Below the pieces are notes generated by a model. It saw only the letters and a program-made list of their open reading frames with translations, searched no databases and was not told the DNA's origin. From the NCBI GenBank assembly GCA_002293525.1, contig DBDJ01000024.1, forward strand, positions 119,301 through 147,362: 28,062 nucleotides of DNA, given 5' to 3'. Each line of letters starts with the position of its first letter. Positions within the stretch are counted from its first letter, which is position 1. The DNA comes from Lachnospiraceae bacterium UBA935 (GTDB taxonomy: Bacteria; Bacillota; Clostridia; Lachnospirales; Lachnospiraceae). Made by a program: the position numbers and the translations under genes. Shown piece after piece: positions 17,523 through 24,065 of the stretch.

Positions 17523-17563
17523 GGCTCGGGAACCGGAGGGCTGGGCAGTCGGGTTCCCGAGCC
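17523..17563. repeat. Perfect 12-bp GC-rich inverted repeat
   Basis: GGCTCGGGAACC at 17523-17534 and GGTTCCCGAGCC at 17552-17563 are exact reverse complements around a 17-base G-rich loop. A run of G precedes the left arm. Neither strand has a T-run after the stem, so it is not a standard intrinsic terminator. It lies about 155 bp upstream of the relaxase-like remnant on the plus strand, so an oriT-type or element-end repeat is possible but unproven. Confidence 0.75.
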
Positions 17564-17718
17564 TTCAGACCACCACTCTTTTCCTATCATTCATAATTAT
17601 TTGTGCCACATCTGCATGCTATTATTTTATGAGCCGCTTCATTATACGTTCAAGGTATACACATGCTTAAACTTTCCATCATCCAGGTCATACCTAAATA
17701 GTTGGAAGCATAATAACA

Positions 17719-17835
17719 ATGAATAATGACCGCTGTGTCGTCCGTAATCAAACCTACACCGGAGCAGCGATAAGGGAGCGGCACAATGAACGAAAAAATA
17801 TCAGTTATGCCAATGCCGAGCCCATCAAGGAATAG
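17719..17835 (+). pseudogene. Possible relaxase (mobilization protein) N-terminal remnant
   Basis: ATG at 17719, preceded by GGAAG, opens a 38-codon frame whose later part reads TYTGAAIRERHNERKNISY. From memory, RHNERKN followed by Y.N resembles the first residues of MobA-like relaxases on clostridial mobilizable elements, which continue with RxPLNVHFK. Here TAG at 17833-17835 interrupts, and the same frame just beyond it still reads RIPP before more stops. That fits a decayed gene rather than a genuine small peptide. A second frame at 17786-17914 with AAGGGAG upstream (42 codons) overlaps it and is not recognised. A 102-codon minus-strand frame across the same bases is probably its antisense shadow. 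Confidence 0.35.
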
Positions 17836-18005
17836 AGAATCCCTCCAGTTTAGTAAGAAAAACTTGTTGACTAACTTATTCCAAGAGACGAGTCTGGCTA
17901 TTAAGTTATTATAAAGTTTTAAGATTTTCATTAGAAAATGCTCACACTTTGTACACATTTTATGGTTATAGTGGTTACAAGATAGTTGTTAACTCACTAT
18001 CTCCC

Positions 18006-18062
18006 CCCTCATAAGAAAGTGAAACCTCCGGGATGCCGGAGGTTTTCACTTTCTTATGAGGG
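18006..18062. terminator. Long hairpin terminator downstream of the VanZ gene
   Basis: The arms 18006-18031 and 18036-18062 pair almost perfectly (about 26 bp with one extra T) around a GATG loop. The core CCTCCGG/CCGGAGG is followed by T-rich sequence on both strands, as for a bidirectional intrinsic terminator. On the minus strand it lies about 20 bp after the VanZ stop codon. The stem is much longer than a terminator needs. Confidence 0.8.
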
Positions 18063-18081
18063 TCGACTAGTAAACCCTATC

Positions 18082-18603
18082 CTACCGGATTCTATTTTTT
18101 ATCTGAATATGTCTCGAAAGCTGATAAACAGTATAGCCAAGCATGACCCCTGCCGTATTCAATATTACATCGTCGATATCCACTGAGCGTCCGACAAAGT
18201 GCTGGGCTGACTCTATTGCCGTTGAAAAAAGCATGCCGGTTAAAAACATGACCTGCGACTTCTGAAATCGCTGCCAAAATAATGGAAAGCAAAATCCTAT
18301 AGGTGAAAACATCAGAATATTAGCGATAATATTAATGATAAAAGGAGTCTCTATCCTGCCGGTAAAAAAACTGCGAATGGTACGGAACGGTACTAAATTG
18401 ATGATATGGCGGTCCTCCGGATGCCCCGGCCAGAGGACGAGAAGAATCAGGCCGGCCATAAACAGAATAAAAGCACATAACCGTATCTCGTGTAATATGA
18501 CAAGTCTCGCCTTTTTTCGCCGCAGATATAGCCAGCGCAGTATCAAGTAAAAAGGCAAAGCTAATGCCGCGCCCAGTCCTAGTCTTGTAAAGAGTGTAAT
18601 CAT
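18082..18603 (-). CDS. VanZ-family membrane protein
   Basis: This 173-residue protein has about four hydrophobic helices (about 5-25, 41-58, 88-110, 117-133, with a weak C-terminal one). It has the usual VanZ-family signatures: NLVPF at 69-73, NILMFSPIGF at 95-104, E131/Q134 and RSVDIDDVILNTAG around 139-152. VanZ relatives confer low-level teicoplanin or lipoglycopeptide resistance in some bacteria, but most chromosomal members have no assigned function. GGAGA lies just before ATG 18603. It is a single-gene unit with its own promoter and terminator, divergent from the DUF362 gene. Confidence 0.88.
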   Translation of the reverse strand: MITLFTRLGLGAALALPFYLILRWLYLRRKKARLVILHEIRLCAFILFMAGLILLVLWPGHPEDRHIINLVPFRTIRSFFTGRIETPFIINIIANILMFSPIGFCFPLFWQRFQKSQVMFLTGMLFSTAIESAQHFVGRSVDIDDVILNTAGVMLGYTVYQLSRHIQIKNRIR

Positions 18604-18643
18604 AATCTGTCTCCGCTGTTTTCGTTTGTTCGGTTATTTATCC

Positions 18644-18672
18644 ATTATTTACTATATAGATTATCCTGTAAA
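18644..18672 (-). promoter_or_regulatory. Promoter of the VanZ gene
   Basis: Read on the minus strand, TTTACA (18672-18667) and AATAAT (18649-18644) are separated by exactly 17 bases. This is a good vegetative-type promoter about 40 bases before the ATG. Confidence 0.5.
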
Positions 18673-18796
18673 TTATCAACACATAGGCAATCTGACGATG
18701 ACCGCGCAGCCAGTCATTGTATCAGGGGTACTAAGGAAATTCCAACTAAAATCCATATTTCGTCAGACAAATAGTAATAACGAAAATACCCTATGC

Positions 18797-18819
18797 TTGC
18801 TACTGAAATATGATATAAT
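18797..18819 (+). promoter_or_regulatory. Extended -10 promoter of the DUF362 lipoprotein gene
   Basis: TGATATAAT (TATAAT at 18814-18819) is a perfect extended -10 element. The region 17 bases upstream (CTATGC) is a poor -35, as extended -10 promoters allow. The ATG lies 53 bases further on. Confidence 0.5.
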
Positions 18820-18872
18820 AAATAGACCAAAGAAATTCGTATGAGTTTATCGACTAGAAAGGAAGGCAGAAA

Positions 18873-19955
18873 ATGAAAAAAATATCTCTTTTAGTACTCA
18901 GTTCGCTGTTTTACCTTGCCTTATTGACAAGCTGCGCAGCTGCAGGCGAAGGCTCCCCGGAAACCGACAGCATACCGCCGGTTTCGCAGGACACGGAGAA
19001 TGTACCGGAAGAAGCCGTTTCTCCTGAAGCACCGGCAACACCCGCAGACACGGATGCTTCCGCCCCGCCTGAGGGGCCGGTAACAGCCGACGAGGCTTCC
19101 CCTGTCTATTTTACGGATGACATCACCGCGGAGGGACTTCAGGCAGTCTATGACGCTTTGGAATGGTCGCCTGCCGGTAACCTGGCCGTAAAGGTCACGA
19201 CCGGTGAACCACCCAATTCCAATTATCTGCGGCAGGAGCTGATCGGCGGACTGGTCACCTCGCTCGACGGTACCTACGTCGAATCCAACACGGCATATGG
19301 CGGTTCCCGCTCCGAAACCGCGATGCATTATCAAGTTGCTGAGGATCATGGCTTTTCGCCTATTGTCATTATGGATGAAGAAGACTCAATGGAACTAACG
19401 GTAAGCAGCGGGGAGATTCTTCAGGGCGTCAACTATGTGGGAGCAAGGTTTGACGAATTTGACGCGATGCTGGTGCTGTCACATTTTAAAGGGCATGCCA
19501 TGGCCGGCTACGGCGGCGCGATCAAAAACATCTCCATCGGTATCGGCTCGTCCAAGGGCAAGGTCTGGATCCACAGCGGCGGCACCCGCACCGTGGGCGG
19601 CATTAACGGGGATACCGACTCTTTCCAGATGGCGATGGCCGAGGCCGGGCTTTCGGTATCCGACGCACTGGGCAGTGAAAATATTGTCTATATCAACGTG
19701 ATGAACCGCCTGTCGGTGGACTGCGACTGCGACGGCAACCCGGCAGAACCGGACATCCATGACATCGGCATCCTCGCCTCCCATGACCCGGTGGCACTTG
19801 ATAAAGCCTGCCTTGACCTGATCTGGGAAGCAGAAGGCAGTGAAAGCTTCCGGCAGCGTGTGGAAGGACTGAACGGTTTCCTGTCCTTGGAATACGGGGA
19901 GACGATCGGTCTTGGCTCGCAAACCTATGAACTGGTCAATTTAAATGAGACATGA
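18873..19955 (+). CDS. DUF362-family lipoprotein
   Basis: The 360-residue protein starts with a lipoprotein signal: positive MKK, a hydrophobic stretch and lipobox LTSC with C21 as the lipidated residue. A Pro/Glu/Ala-rich linker of about 70 residues should tether the domain to the outer face of the membrane. The rest resembles DUF362: VLSHFKGHAMAGYGGAIKN (about 201-219), CDC at 284-286 (metal or cluster binding possible), and ILASHDPVALDKACLDL near the C-terminus. Cytosolic DUF362 proteins often carry a ferredoxin domain; none is present here. The function is unknown. AAAGGAAGG precedes ATG 18873, and the permease follows 24 bp downstream, so the two are probably one transcript. Confidence 0.8.
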   Translation: MKKISLLVLSSLFYLALLTSCAAAGEGSPETDSIPPVSQDTENVPEEAVSPEAPATPADTDASAPPEGPVTADEASPVYFTDDITAEGLQAVYDALEWSPAGNLAVKVTTGEPPNSNYLRQELIGGLVTSLDGTYVESNTAYGGSRSETAMHYQVAEDHGFSPIVIMDEEDSMELTVSSGEILQGVNYVGARFDEFDAMLVLSHFKGHAMAGYGGAIKNISIGIGSSKGKVWIHSGGTRTVGGINGDTDSFQMAMAEAGLSVSDALGSENIVYINVMNRLSVDCDCDGNPAEPDIHDIGILASHDPVALDKACLDLIWEAEGSESFRQRVEGLNGFLSLEYGETIGLGSQTYELVNLNET

Positions 19956-19979
19956 AATCTCGAGTAAGGGAGACGGCTG

Positions 19980-20879
19980 ATGCTAGAGATTTTACAGCGT
20001 GAATGGGTATACCTGCGGTATTACTTGGAGTTACAGTTCCGGCAAATCGCGCCGTACTATGCGCTGGGCATGGTTCTCGGCTCGCTTATTTCCGTGTTCG
20101 GAAAGGCAAGAATACACCGCCTGTTTGCTGTGATGGGGACTAAGAAATGGGGGGTTCTGGGGGTAATCCCGGCAAGTGCGCTCGGCATTGCTTCCCCTTT
20201 GTGTATGTACGGAACTATACCGCTTGCGGCATCGTTTTCCCGGCTCGGCATTAAGGATGACTGGCTTGCGGCATTTATGATGAGTTCTATCCTTCTTAAT
20301 CCGCAGCTTATCATCTACAGCGCTGCCCTGGGCGGCACGGCACTGACGGTACGGATTATCTCATGCTTTATCTGCGGCATGGCGGCAGGCCTGCTCATCA
20401 GACTGTTGTACAAGGATAAGCAGTTTTTTTGCTTTGACGGTTTTGCCGAGCCTTCCAGCCGTGACACTGACCCGAACATCTGGCTGCGGTTATTGAAAAA
20501 TATCGGCCGCAATATCAAAGCGACAGCGGGATGGTTTATGATCGGCCTTGGGCTTTCAGCCCTGTTCACCCGCTATGTTCCTGTCGGTCTGATTGACCGG
20601 CTGTTCGGCGCCCGCAACGATTTTGGCATATTTCTAGCGGCAACCATCGGCGTGCCGCTCTATGCCTGCGGCGGCGCAACGATCCCTTTGCTGCAGGAGT
20701 GGCTGCGGAGCGGCATGAGCATGGGGAGCGCAGCCGCCTTTATGCTGACCGGGCCGGCGACTAAAATCACCAATCTTGGTGCGGTAAAAATCGTGCTGGG
20801 CATGAAAAGGTTTGTTTTATATATTCTGTATGTTATAGCTTTTGCTCTGATTTCCGGATTGTTGGTGGATGCCGTCTGA
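19980..20879 (+). CDS. Permease of the ArsP/YraQ (DUF318) type
   Basis: This is an integral membrane protein of 299 residues with about eight hydrophobic segments in two similar halves. Each half has a family-like motif: SPLCMYGTIPLA at 72-83 and CGGATIPL at 230-237, followed by TGPATK at 257-262. This fits the UPF0718/ArsP-like permeases, some of which export organoarsenicals; other substrates are unknown. No arsenic regulator or reductase is visible, so an arsenic role is not claimed. AAGGGAG lies before ATG 19980. It shares a transcript with the DUF362 lipoprotein and converges on the RiPP unit across a shared terminator. Confidence 0.8.
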   Translation: MLEILQREWVYLRYYLELQFRQIAPYYALGMVLGSLISVFGKARIHRLFAVMGTKKWGVLGVIPASALGIASPLCMYGTIPLAASFSRLGIKDDWLAAFMMSSILLNPQLIIYSAALGGTALTVRIISCFICGMAAGLLIRLLYKDKQFFCFDGFAEPSSRDTDPNIWLRLLKNIGRNIKATAGWFMIGLGLSALFTRYVPVGLIDRLFGARNDFGIFLAATIGVPLYACGGATIPLLQEWLRSGMSMGSAAAFMLTGPATKITNLGAVKIVLGMKRFVLYILYVIAFALISGLLVDAV

Positions 20880-20910
20880 TTCCTCACTGGATTCATGAGC
20901 CAGACCGGAA

Positions 20911-20954
20911 CAAAACAGCCATAGGCTTTATCTATCAAGCTTTTGGCTGTTTTG
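20911..20954. terminator. Bidirectional terminator between permease and RiPP precursor
   Basis: CAAAACAGCCA (20911-20921) and TGGCTGTTTTG (20944-20954) form an 11-bp perfect stem, with further inner pairing (GCTT/AAGC). Each strand has TTTTG at the 3' side of the stem. It serves both the permease (ends 20879) and the precursor peptide gene (ends 20978). Confidence 0.75.
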
Positions 20955-20977
20955 CCGTGAAGTTCATATTCACCACT

Positions 20978-21133
20978 TTAAAAGACCACACCATGTGTGT
21001 TTGCTACATCAATGCCTTCTGTCTCGGACGCGCCCACAGAACCAACCGGAGAACAGTTGTCTTTGCACTTACAAGAACATCCCCGCGTCGCATTTTCGTC
21101 TGACATGCTTTCCGCCTTTACTTCTTCGATCAT
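20978..21133 (-). CDS. Putative RiPP precursor, four-cysteine peptide
   Basis: This is a 51-codon gene. AGGAGGTGAAACT immediately before ATG 21133 is the best ribosome binding site in the window. The first 18 residues (MIEEVKAESMSDENATRG) are acidic and leader-like. Cysteines at 19, 21, 23 and 27 form the block GCSCKCKDNC. A Cys-free tail follows, rich in Gly, Val, Ser and Thr and ending HGVVF. The layout of clustered Cys followed by a Cys-free tail matches sactipeptide or ranthipeptide precursors, in which a radical SAM enzyme joins Cys sulfur to downstream residues, and recalls Cys-rich peptides paired with CcpM-type maturases. It lies 81 bp after a radical SAM/SPASM maturase on the same strand and is followed by a terminator. 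The bridge pattern and the cleavage site are unknown. Confidence 0.75.
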   Translation of the reverse strand: MIEEVKAESMSDENATRGCSCKCKDNCSPVGSVGASETEGIDVANTHGVVF

Positions 21134-21172
21134 AGTTTCACCTCCTACTAGTATATACGTATTATTTGCATC

Positions 21173-21201
21173 AATATTGCCATATCATCAGAAGGCGACA
21201 A
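21173..21201 (-). promoter_or_regulatory. Possible internal promoter of the precursor peptide
   Basis: On the minus strand TTGTCG (21201-21196) and AATATT (21178-21173) are 17 bases apart, each matching four of six consensus bases. It would give a leader of about 30 bases and extra precursor over maturase. It is weak. Confidence 0.25.
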
Positions 21202-21214
21202 ACTGCCGAACCTT

Positions 21215-22699
21215 TTAATGAACCATAACATGATCCGACAGAAAATCAAAAACCGTCGGATTTTCCTCCAGAAGAGAATAATATAAGATGAGCATTTCGC
21301 TGTACCGGTGTCTCACGGCATCGCACTCTTTTCGCTTCCTTTCCTCTGAAAAAGCCGCGCCGTCATGTGCAGAGGCAAAACAAGCGGTACACAGGCGGCA
21401 GGCCCAGCAATCCAGACAGGCTTCGCTGATCTGTATGTAACTGTCAATAAGCGCATGAACCTTCTTGGCATCAAGCCCCGTGTAGATATTTCCGACCGGA
21501 TGGACACCATCCATTTTCTCGCAGATAGAAATCTGTCCTTCCCTGTTAACAAATTGCCTTCGCAGACCCGGACGGCAGCATCCGTTGAGAGGCAGATCGG
21601 CCAGATCGGCCTTAAAACGCTCATAAATGTCTTCTATATACTTACCGACAATTTCATGGAGCATAGATGAGATTTCCCTGCCGTTTAAGAGACAGTCGGC
21701 ATAAAGGCGCGAAAGCTCATCCAGATTACCTTCCCGCTTACTCCGGCCGTCCTGATCTGCCAAGGGGACAAATTGGTTGGCGGCGCGTGAAAGAAAAGCA
21801 GGGGTTACATGGTGGCCGCAGAGCAGTTCTTCCGACGAAAAATAGTCCAGTGTCGTTAAAATCCGGTACGGCGGGGCGTTAACGGCGGAGAAGACTACCT
21901 TGCTCTGATAATAGTCTTCATCCATGGCCCGGAGCCGGCGCAGGTTTTCATAGATAATCGCGTGGGTGCCGTTGCCGTTTTCAAAGCGCCGGTAACGGTC
22001 ATGGGTTGCCGCATCGCCGTCCAGGCTGACAGCCAGCCGGAAATTGTTGTCGATAAAAAAGCGGGCAATTTCTTCGTTTCCAAGCAACGTGCCGTTAGTC
22101 GTCAGACCGAAGGTGCACTCAAAGTCCGCCTTTTTCTTGGCGTATTCAACCACGGAGACAATCAGCGGAAAATTAACAAGGGGCTCGCCGCCATAAAAGG
22201 CTATATTCATCCTGGGGGGATTCGATTTGAGGAAGAAATCGACAGCATCTTTAGCGGTCTGCTCGCTCATAAAGTACTTGCTGTGCTGGCGGTAATTAGT
22301 ATAGTGCTCACTGTAGACACAATAGCCGCATCTTAAGTTGCAGTGCTCGGTGACGCCGAGAATCAGCTGTTCGCACACCCCCTCCTGAAGGGCTTCTTCC
22401 AGGTCATCGTGCGGCTCCATTTTTCCCGGCCGGTGGCTGGATAAAAGTCCTTCACGCTTGGCTTGGTCGATTTCTTTCATAGCTGTGCGCAAAACATCTT
22501 TGGAGAAATGCATACCGTACTTATGAAAGATCTGCTCGGCAGTCAGCACGCCATAGTCCGCTGCGATGGCATAAAAAACATCATCGACGCGAAAGACGCG
22601 GTTGGTGTTTACGTCGTAAAGATATCTATGTCTTTCTGTGGAAAAACGATACACGAACGGTGATTTTGGAAGTGACTTGTCAGGAACACTCAGATTCAT
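21215..22699 (-). CDS. Radical SAM/SPASM peptide maturase (CcpM-like)
   Basis: The 494-residue protein has an N-terminal segment (about 15-95) that opens FVYRFSTERHRYLYDVNTN and should form a PqqD-like leader-binding domain. The radical SAM core follows, with CNLRCGYC (C120, C124, C127) for the cluster and FYGGEP at 168-173. A Cys-rich C-terminal SPASM-type region has C374, C375, C393, C428, C431, C434, C437, C440 and C459, enough for auxiliary iron-sulfur clusters. This is the layout of thioether-forming RiPP maturases; the opening resembles clostridial Cys-rich-peptide maturases (CcpM/CLI_3235 families, from memory). AAAGGGG precedes ATG 22699. The putative precursor gene lies 81 bp downstream. 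No peptidase or dedicated exporter is adjacent. Confidence 0.88.
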   Translation of the reverse strand: MNLSVPDKSLPKSPFVYRFSTERHRYLYDVNTNRVFRVDDVFYAIAADYGVLTAEQIFHKYGMHFSKDVLRTAMKEIDQAKREGLLSSHRPGKMEPHDDLEEALQEGVCEQLILGVTEHCNLRCGYCVYSEHYTNYRQHSKYFMSEQTAKDAVDFFLKSNPPRMNIAFYGGEPLVNFPLIVSVVEYAKKKADFECTFGLTTNGTLLGNEEIARFFIDNNFRLAVSLDGDAATHDRYRRFENGNGTHAIIYENLRRLRAMDEDYYQSKVVFSAVNAPPYRILTTLDYFSSEELLCGHHVTPAFLSRAANQFVPLADQDGRSKREGNLDELSRLYADCLLNGREISSMLHEIVGKYIEDIYERFKADLADLPLNGCCRPGLRRQFVNREGQISICEKMDGVHPVGNIYTGLDAKKVHALIDSYIQISEACLDCWACRLCTACFASAHDGAAFSEERKRKECDAVRHRYSEMLILYYSLLEENPTVFDFLSDHVMVH

Positions 22700-22811
22700 A
22701 ATCCAATTCCCCTTTCACATACCAACCGGATGTTCGGTTAATATGACTTGTCTGCAAGTAGAAATATAACAATTACTTAAGCGATAAATTAATGTGGCAC
22801 CAGTTTTTATT

Positions 22812-22840
22812 ATAATAACTTACTATATTCTTCCTGTCAA
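22812..22840 (-). promoter_or_regulatory. Strong promoter of the RiPP operon
   Basis: On the minus strand a perfect TTGACA (22840-22835) and TATTAT (22817-22812) are separated by exactly 17 bases. It leaves a leader of about 105 bases before the maturase ATG. The leader contains two short hairpins, ACTTG/CAAGT near 22765 and AACCG/CGGTT around 22724-22739. Confidence 0.65.
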
Positions 22841-22907
22841 TATCCGGTTTATAACAAAATTTAAACAGTTGATTTTAATTATTTTTCCCATTCTTTTTAT
22901 TATAATA

Positions 22908-22927
22908 TTTTGATATACATATCAAAA
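22908..22927. promoter_or_regulatory. 20-bp palindrome, likely operator
   Basis: TTTTGATAT and ATATCAAAA flank a 2-base centre. The palindrome lies in the divergent region between the RiPP operon promoter and the pfkB promoter, about 40 bases upstream of the pfkB -35. ATATCA recurs shortly after. It looks like a dimeric regulator site, but no regulator gene is nearby. Confidence 0.45.
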
Positions 22928-22964
22928 CATATCATAATTTGGCATCTATTTTCTGCTGCTCCAA

Positions 22965-22993
22965 TTGAAATGTACTGTCCTATATGGTAGAAT
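22965..22993 (+). promoter_or_regulatory. Promoter of the pfkB-MATE unit
   Basis: TTGAAA (22965-22970) and TAGAAT (22988-22993) are separated by 17 bases. Transcription would start about 80 bases before the pfkB ATG. Confidence 0.55.
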
Positions 22994-23079
22994 GGTTATC
23001 AAGCTGGTTAATAAACTACTTGTCCGGTTGATGGAAAGATACGGAAGAATGACTTAATCAGCAAATAGGGAGGCTGCTT

Positions 23080-24018
23080 ATGATAATGACAGTTACGCTT
23101 AACCCGGCCATCGACAAGACCTATACGGCCTCCGGCCTGATCATGGGTCAGGTAAACCGTATGAAAACAGTCCGCAACCTGGCCGGCGGCAAAGGGATCA
23201 ACGTGACTAAGATCCTGAGACAATATGGCTGCCCGGTGACGGCACTGGGCTTTTTAGGGGGCTATACGGGGAGTTTTATCGAAAACTATGTAAAAGAGAT
23301 CCAAGCCGTCAGCGCTTTTACCAGTGTACATGAGGATACCCGCAGCAGCATCAACATAATTGCCGAAGATGGCTATATCACTGAAGTCCTGGAACCGGGC
23401 CCGGAGATCACGAAGCAGGAAAAAGAGCGTTTTCTGGCTGATTATAAGCTGGGCCTGGCCGACTGCCGCCTGGTCGTTTTATCAGGAAGCGTACCGCGTG
23501 GGCTTAGCGAGGATATTTATGAGACTTTGATCAGGCTGGCCAAGAAGCAGGACAAGAAGGTGATCCTGGACACCAGCGGCGAGTATCTGGTAAATGCTGT
23601 CAAAGGAAAGCCCTTCATGATCAAGCCCAATCTCCGGGAACTGGAGTATCTGACCGGACGGAAGATCGCCGCCACTGAAGATGCCGCCGATGCCGCCAAG
23701 GAACTGACTGCAAAGGGGATCGCCCATGTGATGATATCAATGGGAAAGAAAGGGCTTATCTATGCTTCGTCAGCGTTTCACGAAGTCCTATATGCCAAGC
23801 CCCCGGCCGTCAGAATGAAAAATACCATCGGTTGCGGCGACAGCGTGACTGCCTCCTTCTGTATGTCCTGGCTGAAACAGGAAGCTCCTGAGCTCACGCT
23901 CAGAAAAGCGACCGCGATATCGGCGGCCAGTGCCACTACTTTTGAAATCGGGGTCATCCCAATGGAGCTGGCAGAAGAACTGCTGCCGCAAATAAAAATA
24001 GATACTGTCGCAGTTTAA
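23080..24018 (+). CDS. PfkB-family sugar-phosphate kinase (1-phosphofructokinase/LacC type)
   Basis: The 312-residue cytoplasmic kinase opens TVTLNPAIDKTYT, characteristic of the FruK/LacC/PfkB group that phosphorylates fructose 1-phosphate or tagatose 6-phosphate. GGKGINVTKIL at 36-46 is PfkB signature 1. The C-terminal signature reads GCGDSVTASF at 251-260, with catalytic base D254; the usual alanine of GAGDS is a cysteine here. AGGGAGG precedes ATG 23080. No fruA-type PTS gene or DeoR regulator is in the window, so the true sugar phosphate is uncertain. The MATE gene follows 47 bp downstream, probably on the same transcript. Confidence 0.88.
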   Translation: MIMTVTLNPAIDKTYTASGLIMGQVNRMKTVRNLAGGKGINVTKILRQYGCPVTALGFLGGYTGSFIENYVKEIQAVSAFTSVHEDTRSSINIIAEDGYITEVLEPGPEITKQEKERFLADYKLGLADCRLVVLSGSVPRGLSEDIYETLIRLAKKQDKKVILDTSGEYLVNAVKGKPFMIKPNLRELEYLTGRKIAATEDAADAAKELTAKGIAHVMISMGKKGLIYASSAFHEVLYAKPPAVRMKNTIGCGDSVTASFCMSWLKQEAPELTLRKATAISAASATTFEIGVIPMELAEELLPQIKIDTVAV

Positions 24019-24065
24019 TTCCCACCGCTTACAGCCGTTGATGAAATGACAGGAGACACCCGTAT

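Noticed and set aside
17650..17958. 102-codon minus-strand frame with Cys and hydrophobic residues
   Set aside because: No recognisable domain and no ribosome binding site before its ATG. It lies antisense to the relaxase-like remnant, so it is probably a shadow; an unknown gene cannot be fully excluded.
19980..20879. Arsenic-resistance operon
   Set aside because: The permease is ArsP-like but no arsR, arsenate reductase or arsA gene is present, so only the family is reported.
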